This document shows positions 44,502 through 53,956 of a DNA stretch of 64,000 nt, piece by piece; positions within the stretch are counted from its first letter, which is position 1, and each line of letters opens with the position of its first letter. The DNA is from Solitalea longa (GTDB taxonomy: Bacteria; Bacteroidota; Bacteroidia; Sphingobacteriales; Sphingobacteriaceae). The stretch spans positions 375 through 64,374 of the forward strand of contig NZ_PQVF01000002.1 of assembly GCF_002920915.1 (NCBI RefSeq), written 5' to 3'. The notes beneath the pieces are model-generated. The model saw only the letters and a list, made by a program, of their open reading frames with translations. It was not told where the DNA came from and made no database searches. The position numbers were made by a program, and so were the translations under genes.

Positions 44502-45113
44502 ATGAAGATAATTGCTATTGGAAGAAATTATGTTGCCCATGCCAAAGAGTTAAACAATGCGGTGCCTGCCTCCCCGGTAATATTTATGAAGCCCGACACA
44601 GCTGTACTTAAGCATAATCAACCATTTTATCACCCTGATTTTTCCAACGAAATTCATCATGAAATTGAGATCGTTTTGAAGATAAGCAAGGAGGGAAAAC
44701 ATATAGATCCAAAATTTGCCGGAAATTATTTTGACGAAATTGGTTTAGGAGTTGATTTTACTGCACGGGACATACAACAAAATCTAAAAGAAAAAGGTCT
44801 TCCCTGGGAATTGGCCAAAGGTTTTGACAGTTCAGCTCCTGTTAGTGAGTTTATTCCAAAAGCTGAATTTTCAGATTTGAAGAATATCAATTTCAACTTA
44901 TTAATTAATGAACAGGAAGTTCAAAAAGGAAATACTCAAAACATGATATTCCCGTTTGAGGAACTGATAAGTTATATATCCAAATTTATCACCCTAAAAA
45001 AAGGCGATCTAATTTTTACCGGAACTCCTGAAGGGGTTGGAAAAGTGGCCATTGGCGATAAATTAACGGGCTTTATTGAAGGTAAACGACTATTAGATTT
45101 CGAGATAAAATAA
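44502..45113 (+). CDS. Fumarylacetoacetate hydrolase-fold protein
   Basis: Start at MKIIAIGRNY, the usual beginning of the family; the longer frame starts inside the preceding terminator region. The 203-residue protein has the FAH fold: SPVIFMKPDTAVL, the metal-binding EIHHEIEIVLKI (Glu-x-Glu), GVDFTARDIQ, and FTGTPEGVGKV near the end. Members are acylpyruvases or oxaloacetate tautomerases/decarboxylases. The M23 peptidase gene follows with no gap, so they are cotranscribed. Confidence 0.92.
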   Translation: MKIIAIGRNYVAHAKELNNAVPASPVIFMKPDTAVLKHNQPFYHPDFSNEIHHEIEIVLKISKEGKHIDPKFAGNYFDEIGLGVDFTARDIQQNLKEKGLPWELAKGFDSSAPVSEFIPKAEFSDLKNINFNLLINEQEVQKGNTQNMIFPFEELISYISKFITLKKGDLIFTGTPEGVGKVAIGDKLTGFIEGKRLLDFEIK

Positions 45114-45122
45114 TTGAAACCT

Positions 45123-46886
45123 ATGAGTTTATTAAAAGGGGCTATTGCCCTTATTGTGGGTATCTCCACTTGTGTGGGTTTTTTCTTTCACAAATCTGAA
45201 CCCCCAAAAAACGGAAATGCGAAACAGGAAACAATTCAGGAAAGAACTTATCCACAGGGGTATTTCAGATTGCCAATGGATATTCCTGTGGCAATTGCGG
45301 GAACCTTTGGCGAGTTACGCCCCAATCATTTTCATACAGGACTAGACTTTAAAACACAGCAAAAAACAGGATTCCCGATTTATGCAGTTGCCGATGGGTA
45401 TATTTCAAGGTTAAGGGTTCAGATTTGGGCATTTGGAAATGCAGCCTATATCGATCATCCCAATGGCTATACATCTGTTTACGCGCATATGATGAAATTC
45501 GCCCCTCGTTTGGAAGAAGCACTGAGAAGAGCACAAGCAAGCCGTGAATCATTTGAAGTTGACTTTAACTTATTACCAACCGATCTGATTGTAAAAAAAG
45601 GTGAACTTATCGGTTATTCGGGAGACACTGGCAGCTCAGGTGGACCGCATCTTCATTTTGAAATAAGAGATACTAAATCAGAAGAACCTATAAATCCGTT
45701 ATTATTTGGCTTACCCGTAGCCGACACCAAAAGACCTTTCATAAAAGGATTTTATGTTTATCCATTAAACGATAGCAGTACGGTGAACGGAAGTAATGTC
45801 AGAGCGGGTTTCCCAATTGTAAATAAAGGCATTGGAGAATATGCAGTAAGTCAGGCATCTGCTATTAATGTAAATGGACAAATAGGCTTCGGAGTTATAA
45901 CGGACGATATGCAGGATGGAGCCGGAAACTTAAATGGCATCTACTCTATTGAACTGAAACGCGACGAACAAACTGTGTACAAAGCCGTATTCGACCATTT
46001 AGACTTTAATTTACAGCGTTGCATTAATTCTTATATCGATTACCATTCATTTCAGCTGAACAAAAATTTCATTCAAAAATCGTTTGTTGATCCGGGAAAT
46101 AAATTACCCATTTTTAAAATTACTCCTAATAGCGGCATCCAAAGTTTTGAAATTGAAGGCAATTATAAATTTGAATACATTGTTAAAGATGTGGCCGGAA
46201 ATACTTCTTCATTAACATTTAACGTAAATGGAACCGGGATAAAAAAAAGATTTTCACATCCTGCAAAAGCTGGAACCACCCAGTTTTATTGGGATAAAGA
46301 AAACCGCTTTACTAGCGAAAATATGATTGCAACCTTTCCCGTTGGATGCTTTTTCGATGACTTCAACTTTGAATTTAAAATGGGTAGCAAAGTTTACGGA
46401 GCTTATTCGAATTTATACTCTGTTCACAACAAGTCGGTTCCTATTAATAAACCTTACACATTGCAAATTAAACCTGATGCAAGCCTTTCGGTTCCGGAAA
46501 AAGCAGTTATTGTAAACGATAGTCGAACTTACCAAGGGGGTGAATATGAAAACGGATATGTAAAAGCTCAACTTAAAGGCTTTGGCACCTATTACTTAAT
46601 GGCCGACACCATTGCTCCGCGAATTACTCCTTTAAATATCATCAATGAAAAGAATATGGCGGCATTGTCGTCAATTACCTTTAGAGTTGGCGATATGTTA
46701 TCGGGTGTTAAAGAATGGAAAGGCATGATTGATGGTGAATGGGTTCTGTTTGAAATGAATGGAAAAACGGGTGTTTTAAAACATACTTTTACATCTAAAA
46801 CTACCTCCGGAAAACACACATTACAATTAGTGGTAACTGACATGAAAAACAATTCGGCTTTATATGAAGCTGAATTTTATAGATAA
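45123..46886 (+). CDS. M23 family metallopeptidase (peptidoglycan or cell-wall linked)
   Basis: Start taken at ATG 45123; the frame itself opens with a TTG directly after the preceding stop. The 587-residue protein has an N-terminal membrane/signal segment, then a LytM/M23 domain: His71-x3-Asp75 in HFHTGLDF, YAH at about 122 and HLHFE at 176-180, all zinc or active-site residues present. The C-terminal 380 residues are beta-rich with no known domain. Likely a peptidoglycan endopeptidase or an activator, anchored or periplasmic. Confidence 0.9.
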   Translation: MSLLKGAIALIVGISTCVGFFFHKSEPPKNGNAKQETIQERTYPQGYFRLPMDIPVAIAGTFGELRPNHFHTGLDFKTQQKTGFPIYAVADGYISRLRVQIWAFGNAAYIDHPNGYTSVYAHMMKFAPRLEEALRRAQASRESFEVDFNLLPTDLIVKKGELIGYSGDTGSSGGPHLHFEIRDTKSEEPINPLLFGLPVADTKRPFIKGFYVYPLNDSSTVNGSNVRAGFPIVNKGIGEYAVSQASAINVNGQIGFGVITDDMQDGAGNLNGIYSIELKRDEQTVYKAVFDHLDFNLQRCINSYIDYHSFQLNKNFIQKSFVDPGNKLPIFKITPNSGIQSFEIEGNYKFEYIVKDVAGNTSSLTFNVNGTGIKKRFSHPAKAGTTQFYWDKENRFTSENMIATFPVGCFFDDFNFEFKMGSKVYGAYSNLYSVHNKSVPINKPYTLQIKPDASLSVPEKAVIVNDSRTYQGGEYENGYVKAQLKGFGTYYLMADTIAPRITPLNIINEKNMAALSSITFRVGDMLSGVKEWKGMIDGEWVLFEMNGKTGVLKHTFTSKTTSGKHTLQLVVTDMKNNSALYEAEFYR

Positions 46887-46910
46887 GATTTAAAAAACTG
46901 AATTTTAACA

Positions 46911-47372
46911 ATGGCAAAAATAAAAATTGGAGATAAAGCTCCTGAGTTCTCAGGAAATGATCAAAATGGAAAACCAATTTCAATAAGCAATTTTAAAGGT
47001 AAAACAATCATTTTGTTTTTTTACCCAAAGGATAGTACACCTACTTGTACCGTTGAAGCCTGCAATTTCAGAGACAATTATGCTGCTCTATCTGCCAAAG
47101 GGTTCACTGTAATAGGAGTTAGCGCTGATTCAGAAAAGTCACACTCAAAATTTGCCGGCAAACATAACCTTCCGTACACTTTAATTGCCGATCCAGACAA
47201 AAAAATGATAGAAGATTATGGGGTTTGGGCCGAAAAAATGATGTTTGGAAAAAAATATATGGGTATACTCAGAACCACGTTTGTTATTGATGGAAATGGC
47301 ATAATTACTCATATCATAGAAAAAGTAGATTCAAAAAATTCAACGCAGCAGGTACTCGACCTGATTGGCTAA
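46911..47372 (+). CDS. bcp: Thioredoxin-dependent thiol peroxidase (Bcp/PrxQ)
   Basis: A 153-residue atypical 2-Cys peroxiredoxin: YPKDSTPTCTVEAC with peroxidatic Cys46 and resolving Cys51, four residues apart as in PrxQ. It reduces peroxides using thioredoxin. It starts 24 bp after the M23 gene. Confidence 0.95.
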   Translation: MAKIKIGDKAPEFSGNDQNGKPISISNFKGKTIILFFYPKDSTPTCTVEACNFRDNYAALSAKGFTVIGVSADSEKSHSKFAGKHNLPYTLIADPDKKMIEDYGVWAEKMMFGKKYMGILRTTFVIDGNGIITHIIEKVDSKNSTQQVLDLIG

Positions 47373-47377
47373 CTTTT

Positions 47378-47424
47378 AAGATCGCCTTGCATGATACAAT
47401 ATTTTCAAGCAGGCGATCTTTTTT
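47378..47424 (+). terminator. Intrinsic terminator after bcp
   Basis: AAGATCGCC (47378-47386) pairs with GGCGATCTT (47412-47420), with an inner TTGC/GCA extension and T-run after; the loop is long. Confidence 0.75.
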
Positions 47425-47531
47425 CTTTTATAATGCCGCCCCCTTCTTACATAATGCGCGCATAATTTTCAGCTTAAAAACGAACGGGTTCGATTATTTT
47501 TTTGTTTATTTACTCAAATCAATAAATAACC

Positions 47532-48926
47532 ATGATTGCAGAAATTGGACATTCGGCTTTTCACTCCATTATTAACAACCAAGCTGCTTATTTTAAATCA
47601 GGAGCAACGCTTAGCTATCAATTCAGGCTTGATCAGTTAAAAAGGCTTAAACAAGTCATCCGCAATAATGAGCAAGCCATTTTCGATGCTTTGAATAAAG
47701 ATTTGAATAAACATGAGTTTGAATCGTATAGCACTGAAGTTGGCGTGGTTTACGAAGAGCTGAACTTTGCAATTAAGAATTTAAAGAGTTGGATGAAACC
47801 AGAACGCCAAAGCACACCATTTGCGTTATTCCCATCTTCAAGTTATATCCATAAAGACCCATTAGGTTGTGTATTGATCATTGCCCCATGGAATTATCCA
47901 TTTCAGCTATTGATCAATCCTTTGATTGGCGCTATTGCAGGTGGAAATTGCACGGTTCTTAAGCCTTCGGAGTTAGCTCCTGCAACAGCTGAAATAGTTG
48001 AAAAGATCATTACTGAAGTTTTTGATCCGGCATATGTAGCTACTATTCAGGGCGATGGAGCTCAGGTAATTCCAGAGATAATGAACAGTCATCGTTTCGA
48101 CCTGGTATTTTTTACAGGTAGTATACCGGTAGGCTATGCAATTGCCGAAATAGCTGCTAAAAAACTTACCCCTGTTATTTTGGAACTTGGCGGAAAAAGT
48201 CCTTGTATTGTTGATAAAGATGTTGATTTGCACAATGCAGCTAAACGCATTGTCTGGGGCAAGTTTACCAACGCCGGACAAACATGTGTAGCGCCGGATT
48301 ATTTGATGGTTCATAATTCTCGTAAAAAAGAATTGATTGAACTGATAAAAAAATATACTAATGAGTTTTACACGGAAACGCCTTCTAGTGGTGATTATGG
48401 CCGAATTATTAATAAACGCCGATTTACTACATTAAAAAACTATCTCGAACAAGGCAACATCATATTTGGTGGCCAAACAACGGAAGAGGAGCTTTACATT
48501 GCTCCTACTCTAATGGAGAACGTTTCTATAGACGCCCCGCTGATGACAGATGAGATCTTCGGACCGATCTTGCCTGTTTATGGGTTTGACTCCTATAAGG
48601 AAACCTTAGCTCTTATCAACAAAAATGCTAATCCGCTTGCTTTTTATCTCTTCACCTCAAATAAGGAAACAGAACAGTTTTATATTAATAAAGTGTCATT
48701 TGGAGGAGGATGTATCAACAACACATTGATTCACTTAGGAAATCCGCATTTACCTTTTGGGGGAGTTGGCAATAGTGGTATAGGGTATTATCATGGAAAG
48801 TTCAGTTTTGATGCTTTTACCCGAATGAAAGCGGTTTTAAAAACACAAACCTGGTTCGACAGTGGTATTCAATACGCCCCATTTAAGGAAAAAATTAAAC
48901 TGCTGCGAATGTTTTTACGATACTAA
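47532..48926 (+). CDS. Aldehyde dehydrogenase (class 3-like)
   Basis: A 464-residue NAD(P)-dependent aldehyde dehydrogenase. Catalytic Cys252 is in NAGQTCVAPDY and Glu218 in LELGGKSP; the oxyanion Asn is in APWNYPFQ. Its short N-terminus and class 3-like layout fit the fatty or medium-chain aldehyde group. Single gene. Confidence 0.94.
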   Translation: MIAEIGHSAFHSIINNQAAYFKSGATLSYQFRLDQLKRLKQVIRNNEQAIFDALNKDLNKHEFESYSTEVGVVYEELNFAIKNLKSWMKPERQSTPFALFPSSSYIHKDPLGCVLIIAPWNYPFQLLINPLIGAIAGGNCTVLKPSELAPATAEIVEKIITEVFDPAYVATIQGDGAQVIPEIMNSHRFDLVFFTGSIPVGYAIAEIAAKKLTPVILELGGKSPCIVDKDVDLHNAAKRIVWGKFTNAGQTCVAPDYLMVHNSRKKELIELIKKYTNEFYTETPSSGDYGRIINKRRFTTLKNYLEQGNIIFGGQTTEEELYIAPTLMENVSIDAPLMTDEIFGPILPVYGFDSYKETLALINKNANPLAFYLFTSNKETEQFYINKVSFGGGCINNTLIHLGNPHLPFGGVGNSGIGYYHGKFSFDAFTRMKAVLKTQTWFDSGIQYAPFKEKIKLLRMFLRY

Positions 48927-49011
48927 TTTAGTCAATAGTCCATCGACCATAGAAATTTAATCGGTATATTTTTCTATGGTCTACCAATTAATAACCCCGG
49001 ACTAATCTTTT

Positions 49012-49019
49012 TACTTTTG
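49012..49019 (+). promoter_or_regulatory. TAnnTTTG promoter box for the HD-domain gene
   Basis: TACTTTTG ends 7 bases before the ATG at 49027; a leader of a few bases is expected. Confidence 0.5.
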
Positions 49020-49026
49020 TGCGCAT

Positions 49027-49641
49027 ATGCATTCCCTATTAAATAAATTAAATCTTACTGAGCGCTTTTCTCAGCAAATCAACTTTATCCTCGAAACGGA
49101 TAAACTCAAACAAGTGATCAGGAGAAATTTTATTGCTGACGGAAGCCGAAGGGAAAATACCGCCGAACACTCATGGCAGATCATTCTTATTACCCTTACT
49201 TTTTCTGAATACGCCAAAGAAAAAAACATAGACCTATTAAGAGTTATTAAGATGCTAACGCTGCATGATTTGGTTGAAATTTATGCCGGCGATGTATTTT
49301 TATTTGACGAACAGGCCAATATTGGAAAATTTGAAAATGAAAAACTTTCGGCAGAGAAACTTTTCGGTTCCTTACCGGAAGATCAAAAGCACGAGTTTAT
49401 CTCATTATGGCTTGAATTTGAGGCCACCAACACTCCCGAAGCATTATTTGCAAATGCGATTGACAGAATCACTCCTTTTTTATTAAACTCTGTAAATGGA
49501 GGACAAAGCTGGACCGAAGCCGGAGTAAAAGCTGAACAAGCTCTTAAAAAATTAGCTATTATTGAACAGGGATCTGATGAAATTTGGGAACTGTTTACTC
49601 AGTTGCTCGAGCATGCAAAAACTCATCAACTTTTATTGTAA
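49027..49641 (+). CDS. HD-domain phosphohydrolase (YfbR-like)
   Basis: A 204-residue HD protein of the 5'-deoxynucleotidase YfbR/HDDC2 type: RENTAEHSW with His48, HDLVEIYAGD with His80-Asp81, and the later NAIDRITPF Asp. The enzyme would remove phosphate from dNMPs. Single gene. Confidence 0.9.
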   Translation: MHSLLNKLNLTERFSQQINFILETDKLKQVIRRNFIADGSRRENTAEHSWQIILITLTFSEYAKEKNIDLLRVIKMLTLHDLVEIYAGDVFLFDEQANIGKFENEKLSAEKLFGSLPEDQKHEFISLWLEFEATNTPEALFANAIDRITPFLLNSVNGGQSWTEAGVKAEQALKKLAIIEQGSDEIWELFTQLLEHAKTHQLLL

Positions 49642-49728
49642 AAATTTGCCTTCACGTTTCAAAAACCTATAAATCCCCTTTTTCTTCCGAGCTGTTTTTT
49701 GTAAATTATATATACCAATTCACAGCTT

Positions 49729-50373
49729 ATGGATCTTTTTACCTATCCCTCTTATGAAGAAAGACATGAGCGTTTAAACACGCTTACTCATCTCTCAGGA
49801 GCCATAGCATTCTCAATTGGAGGAATGTATCTACTATGGCAATGTATGTTTATCAGAGCAAGCCTTTTACTTCCCATTGGATTTTACGCGGCTTCCTTGA
49901 TCACCATGTTTTTTGTATCAAGCATTTACCATGCTACCCGACAACCGGAACGAAAGCGATTCTGGCAAATTATCGATCATTGCTGCATTTTTCTTTTGAT
50001 AGGAGGAACCTATGCTCCTGTTATTATTCATTACGTTAGAAATGAGACAGGAAGCATGTTTTTAACTGCCATGTGGACAATTATAATTACCGGTATCTTT
50101 TTTAAGATCTTTTTTACCGGCAAGTACACAATTCTATCTACCACCATTTATGTTTGTCTGGGTTGGATGGGCATATTGATCATCGAACCAATTGCAGCTT
50201 CGGTTCCCAACCCAATTTTATCTTTACTTGGTTTTGGCGGATTGCTTTATTCTATTGGGGTTTATTTTTATCGAAATGAAAAAATAGCTTACAACCATAC
50301 GATATGGCATTTATTTGTTTTAGGTGGGGCCGCAGCACATTTTGGTGCTATGTTGCAATTAATCAGTGGATAA
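49729..50373 (+). CDS. Hemolysin III family (PAQR-like) membrane protein
   Basis: A 214-residue seven-helix protein of the HlyIII/YqfA group. Metal-linked motifs are SIYHATRQPERKRFWQIIDHCCIF, typical S-x3-H and D-x-C/H pairs, and NHTIWHLFVLGGAAAHF at the end. Despite the name, no haemolysin activity is generally expected; the fold is that of a membrane hydrolase. Followed by a terminator. Confidence 0.92.
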   Translation: MDLFTYPSYEERHERLNTLTHLSGAIAFSIGGMYLLWQCMFIRASLLLPIGFYAASLITMFFVSSIYHATRQPERKRFWQIIDHCCIFLLIGGTYAPVIIHYVRNETGSMFLTAMWTIIITGIFFKIFFTGKYTILSTTIYVCLGWMGILIIEPIAASVPNPILSLLGFGGLLYSIGVYFYRNEKIAYNHTIWHLFVLGGAAAHFGAMLQLISG

Positions 50374-50396
50374 TCGATCTTTTAATAATTTAACCT

Positions 50397-50437
50397 AAAG
50401 CATTCAGCAACAAACAAAGGCTGAATGCTTTTCTTTT
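50397..50437 (+). terminator. Intrinsic terminator after the hlyIII gene
   Basis: AAAGCATTCAGC (50397-50408) and GCTGAATGCTTT (50420-50431) form a perfect 12-bp stem, then TCTTTTTT. Confidence 0.88.
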
Positions 50438-50559
50438 TTAATACCTTTATTTTCCTATTTATCCCAACTCCAATTAGAATGTGTTTAATGGCCATTCTGA
50501 GCATTCATTCACAAATGAGATTATTTGATTTTCATCGTTTTAAAGCTCAGATAATTATT

Positions 50560-50567
50560 TAATTTTG
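50560..50567 (+). promoter_or_regulatory. TAnnTTTG promoter box for transketolase genes
   Basis: TAATTTTG fits the -7 element and is 53 bases before the transketolase start. No well-spaced -33 TTG was found, so support is moderate. Confidence 0.45.
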
Positions 50568-50620
50568 CGCCTTTAAATAATTCGTTCATATTCTTCAATA
50601 TAACTATTAAAACCCACGAA

Positions 50621-51478
50621 ATGCCAACTACAGAAAAGTTAAAAAAGGTTGCTTTGCAAGTGCGAAGAGACATTGTACGTATGGTTCATGCTGTAAACTC
50701 TGGTCACCCTGGAGGTTCATTAGGCTGTACAGATTACTTAGTTGCTCTTTACTTCGAAGTAATGAAACACAACCCTGAGTTTAACATGGATGCCATTGGC
50801 GAAGATGTCTTCTTCCTTTCAAATGGACATATTTCACCAGTGTTTTACAGCGTATTAGCTCGTTCGGGATACTTTCCTGTAAAAGAGTTAAGCACATTCC
50901 GTAAACTAAATAGCCGTTTACAAGGTCACCCAACCACTCACGAAGGGTTACCAGGCGTTCGTATGGCTTCAGGTTCATTAGGACAAGGGCTTTCAGTTGC
51001 TTTAGGTGCTGCTCAAACTAAAAAATTAAACGGCGACAAAAGCCTTGTATTTACTTTACATGGCGATGGTGAGTTACAAGAAGGCCAAATTTGGGAAGCT
51101 GCAATGTATGCTGCACACAATAAAGTGGATAACATCATCTCAACAATTGACGTTAATGGCCAGCAGATAGATGGTTCTACCGATCAGGTTTTATCATTAG
51201 GTAGCTTAAGAGCAAAATTTGAAGCATTCGGCTGGGAAGTTATTGATATGGACGGCAACAACATGGATGAGGTAATAAAAACCCTTAACTATGCCAAAAC
51301 ACAAACCGGTAAAGGAAAACCAGTAGTTATTTTAATGAAAACTGAAATGGGCTTTGGTGTAGACTTTATGATGGGTTCTCATAAATGGCATGGAGTTGCG
51401 CCAAATGATGAGCAATTGGCTCAGGCTTTAGCTCAGTTAGAAGAGCCGGTTGGCTATAACTACTGCGGAGACTACTAA
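50621..51478 (+). CDS. Transketolase, N-terminal subunit
   Basis: A 285-residue protein equal to the thiamine-diphosphate-binding half of transketolase: SGHPGGSLGCTD, then GDGELQEGQIWEAAMYAAH with the TPP Mg motif (GDGE...N-like). The C-terminal half is the next gene, starting 90 bp away. Together they carry out two-carbon transfer in the pentose phosphate pathway. The split form is common in bacteria, and here both halves are complete. Confidence 0.95.
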   Translation: MPTTEKLKKVALQVRRDIVRMVHAVNSGHPGGSLGCTDYLVALYFEVMKHNPEFNMDAIGEDVFFLSNGHISPVFYSVLARSGYFPVKELSTFRKLNSRLQGHPTTHEGLPGVRMASGSLGQGLSVALGAAQTKKLNGDKSLVFTLHGDGELQEGQIWEAAMYAAHNKVDNIISTIDVNGQQIDGSTDQVLSLGSLRAKFEAFGWEVIDMDGNNMDEVIKTLNYAKTQTGKGKPVVILMKTEMGFGVDFMMGSHKWHGVAPNDEQLAQALAQLEEPVGYNYCGDY

Positions 51479-51567
51479 GATAATTCGAGAATTAGAACTA
51501 TTGATGATTTGAAAATGTAGTTGCTTTAAATGATATGAGCAGCTGTATTTCGATATAAAACTCTAAA

Positions 51568-52521
51568 ATGAAAAAATACACTTTCACAGAGAAAAAAGAT
51601 ACTCGTTCAGGTTTCGGCGCCGGTTTAGCTGAACTTGGCAAAACTAATCCAAATGTGGTTGCACTTTGTGCCGATTTGATTGGTTCATTAAAAATGGATG
51701 CTTTTAAGAAAGAGTTTCCTGAGCGTTTTTTCCAGGTTGGTATTGCCGAAGCTAACATGATTGGCTTAGCTGCAGGTATGACTATTGGCGGTAAAATTCC
51801 TTTTACCGGAACTTTTGCTAACTTCTCAACAGGTCGTGTTTACGATCAAATTCGCCAGTCGGTAGCATATTCAGATAAAAATGTAAAGATCTGTGCTTCA
51901 CACGCCGGCTTAACTTTGGGTGAAGATGGTGCAACTCACCAGATCTTAGAAGATATTGGTTTGATGAAAATGTTACCTGGAATGACAGTGATCAATCCTT
52001 GCGACTTTAATCAAACTAAAGCGGCAACAATTGCCATTGCAGACCACCATGGACCAGTGTACTTACGCTTTGGCCGTCCAACTGTACCTAACTTCACTCC
52101 TGCTGATCAAACATTTGAAATTGGTAAAGCCTTAATGTTAAATGAAGGCACTGATGTTACCATTTTTGCTACCGGTCACCTGGTATGGCCAGCAATTGAA
52201 GCTGGTGAAGCATTAGCTGAAATGGGCATCAATGCAGAAATTATTAATATCCACACCATTAAACCTTTAGACGATGAAGCAATCTTAGCTTCTGTAGCCA
52301 AAACCGGTTGCGTAGTAAGTTGCGAAGAGCATAATCGTTTAGGTGGATTAGGTGACAGCATCGCTCAATTATTGATTAAAAACAAACCTGTTCCAATGGA
52401 ATATGTTGCAGTAAATGATTCGTTTGGAGAAAGTGGAACTCCTGACCAATTAATGACTAAATATGGTTTGGATAAAAATCATATTATTGAAGCAGCTAAA
52501 AAGGCAATTAGCCGTAAATAA
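51568..52521 (+). CDS. Transketolase, C-terminal subunit
   Basis: A 317-residue protein with the pyrimidine-binding and C-terminal domains of transketolase: ADLIGSLKMDAF, RFFQVGIAEANMIGLAAGM, SHAGLTLGEDGATHQ and a final domain starting near GTDVTIFATGHLV. Glu in VGIAEANM is the TPP-activating residue. It works with the N-terminal subunit just upstream. Confidence 0.95.
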   Translation: MKKYTFTEKKDTRSGFGAGLAELGKTNPNVVALCADLIGSLKMDAFKKEFPERFFQVGIAEANMIGLAAGMTIGGKIPFTGTFANFSTGRVYDQIRQSVAYSDKNVKICASHAGLTLGEDGATHQILEDIGLMKMLPGMTVINPCDFNQTKAATIAIADHHGPVYLRFGRPTVPNFTPADQTFEIGKALMLNEGTDVTIFATGHLVWPAIEAGEALAEMGINAEIINIHTIKPLDDEAILASVAKTGCVVSCEEHNRLGGLGDSIAQLLIKNKPVPMEYVAVNDSFGESGTPDQLMTKYGLDKNHIIEAAKKAISRK

Positions 52522-52617
52522 TTCTCCTTCAGGTTTAGGTATCAAACTGAACGCTTAATTGGCTATTATTTTTTTATTACATTAGCCGATACCGAATCAA
52601 AGCGATACAAGCACTTA

Positions 52618-53172
52618 ATGAAGGAAGAAATAAGCGATAAAGATTTATTAGTAAGGTTTCGAAGTGAATCCACCCGAAACCTTGCTTTTAATCAACTCAT
52701 AGAAAAATACCAGAAACGATTGTATTGGCACATTCGGAGATTGGTCATAGATCATGACGACGCCGATGATGTAATACAGGAAGTTTTCATTAAGGTTTGG
52801 AAAAACCTCTCTAATTTCAGAGAAGACTCACAGTTATATACCTGGCTGTACCGCATTGCTACCAACGAATCCATCACTTTCTTAAACCGACAAAAAATGA
52901 GAGCCTCTGAAAGCTTTGAGGATCATGCCGGTTATCTTGTAGATAAGCTTACGGATAGTATTTATGTTGATGGCAATCATATTCAAATGAAGCTGCAAAG
53001 GGCCATTTTAACCTTACCGGAAAAACAGCGTATTGTGTTCAACATGAAATACTTCGATGAAATGAAATATGAAGAAATGTCGGAAGTTTTGGATACCAGT
53101 GTGGGTGCATTAAAAGCTTCGTATCATCACGCCGTAAAAAAAATCGAAGAATACTTTAAGCATAATGAGTAA
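52618..53172 (+). CDS. ECF-type RNA polymerase sigma factor
   Basis: A 184-residue ECF sigma factor with region 2 (YWHIRRLVIDHDDADDVIQEVFIKVW) and region 4 (LPEKQRIVFNMKYFDEMKYEEMSEVLDTS). It is unlike the one at 16547. Next on the same strand come a one-helix protein with three NPF motifs and a secreted helical protein, with gaps of 96 and 4 bp, forming a likely sigma/anti-sigma/sensor unit. Confidence 0.93.
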   Translation: MKEEISDKDLLVRFRSESTRNLAFNQLIEKYQKRLYWHIRRLVIDHDDADDVIQEVFIKVWKNLSNFREDSQLYTWLYRIATNESITFLNRQKMRASESFEDHAGYLVDKLTDSIYVDGNHIQMKLQRAILTLPEKQRIVFNMKYFDEMKYEEMSEVLDTSVGALKASYHHAVKKIEEYFKHNE

Positions 53173-53268
53173 ATTATTCTACAAACCAACAGCGTTTTAT
53201 AACTTTTTCTCATTCCAATTTAAACCATTTTTGATTTTATCACTCTATTAAACTAAAGCGATTTAAAA

Positions 53269-53952
53269 GTGAATTTCAACGATTTAGAAAAAAATCTCCC
53301 ACAGCCCGAACAAACCTCTCCGTTTACGGTGCCTGAGAATTATTTCAATTCACTTAATGACCGTATTTGGGAAAGAATTAAAATGGAGGACGCCGGGTTA
53401 AATATAGAAGGTTTAACTAATGAGAATCCGTTCAAGCTTCCTGAGACTTATTTCGAAAATCTTTCATCCAAAATAAAGGATCAATTAGACACTGGTGATG
53501 AGGAAGATGTCCATTTAAGCATTCCAGGCTTAAACAATATAAATCCTTTTACTGCACCTACTGATTATTTTGATGAACTTCCGACTACAATTGAAGAACG
53601 GGTGTTTAGTGAAATTGCTGACATTGAACTCGAAAATGCCAATCAGACATTTATTCGCAGGTTTTATCGCTTAGCAATAGCAGCCTGCTTTACCGCGCTG
53701 GCAAGTTGGTTTGGGTACAATATTTATCAAGTTAACCAACTTGACAAGCAAATGAACAGCACCGCCAATGTGGTTAAAATCGACAATCAAAATTTTGACC
53801 TTAATTATTTTGACGAATCCATGCTGGTTGAAGAAGTGGTTAATACTTCGGCGGGCAATGCAGCAGTTAATCCTTCGGCTGAAAAAACCAGGAAACTGGA
53901 AAATTACATTTTAAATAATGTTGATGAGGAACTCTTACTACAGGAATTATAA
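53269..53952 (+). CDS. One-helix protein with triple NPF..P..YF motif, putative anti-sigma factor
   Basis: A 227-residue protein starting at GTG. The cytoplasmic part holds three copies of a motif of the form [S/N]PFxxPxxYFxxLxxxI: at 18-35, 53-70 and 92-109. One membrane helix follows at about 133-150, then 77 residues, presumably periplasmic. It has no zinc finger or known domain. Location behind an ECF sigma gene and one-helix topology suggest an anti-sigma factor in which the repeated motif could grip the sigma factor; this is inference. The next gene starts 4 bp after its stop. Confidence 0.65.
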   Translation: MNFNDLEKNLPQPEQTSPFTVPENYFNSLNDRIWERIKMEDAGLNIEGLTNENPFKLPETYFENLSSKIKDQLDTGDEEDVHLSIPGLNNINPFTAPTDYFDELPTTIEERVFSEIADIELENANQTFIRRFYRLAIAACFTALASWFGYNIYQVNQLDKQMNSTANVVKIDNQNFDLNYFDESMLVEEVVNTSAGNAAVNPSAEKTRKLENYILNNVDEELLLQEL

Positions 53953-53956
53953 ACTA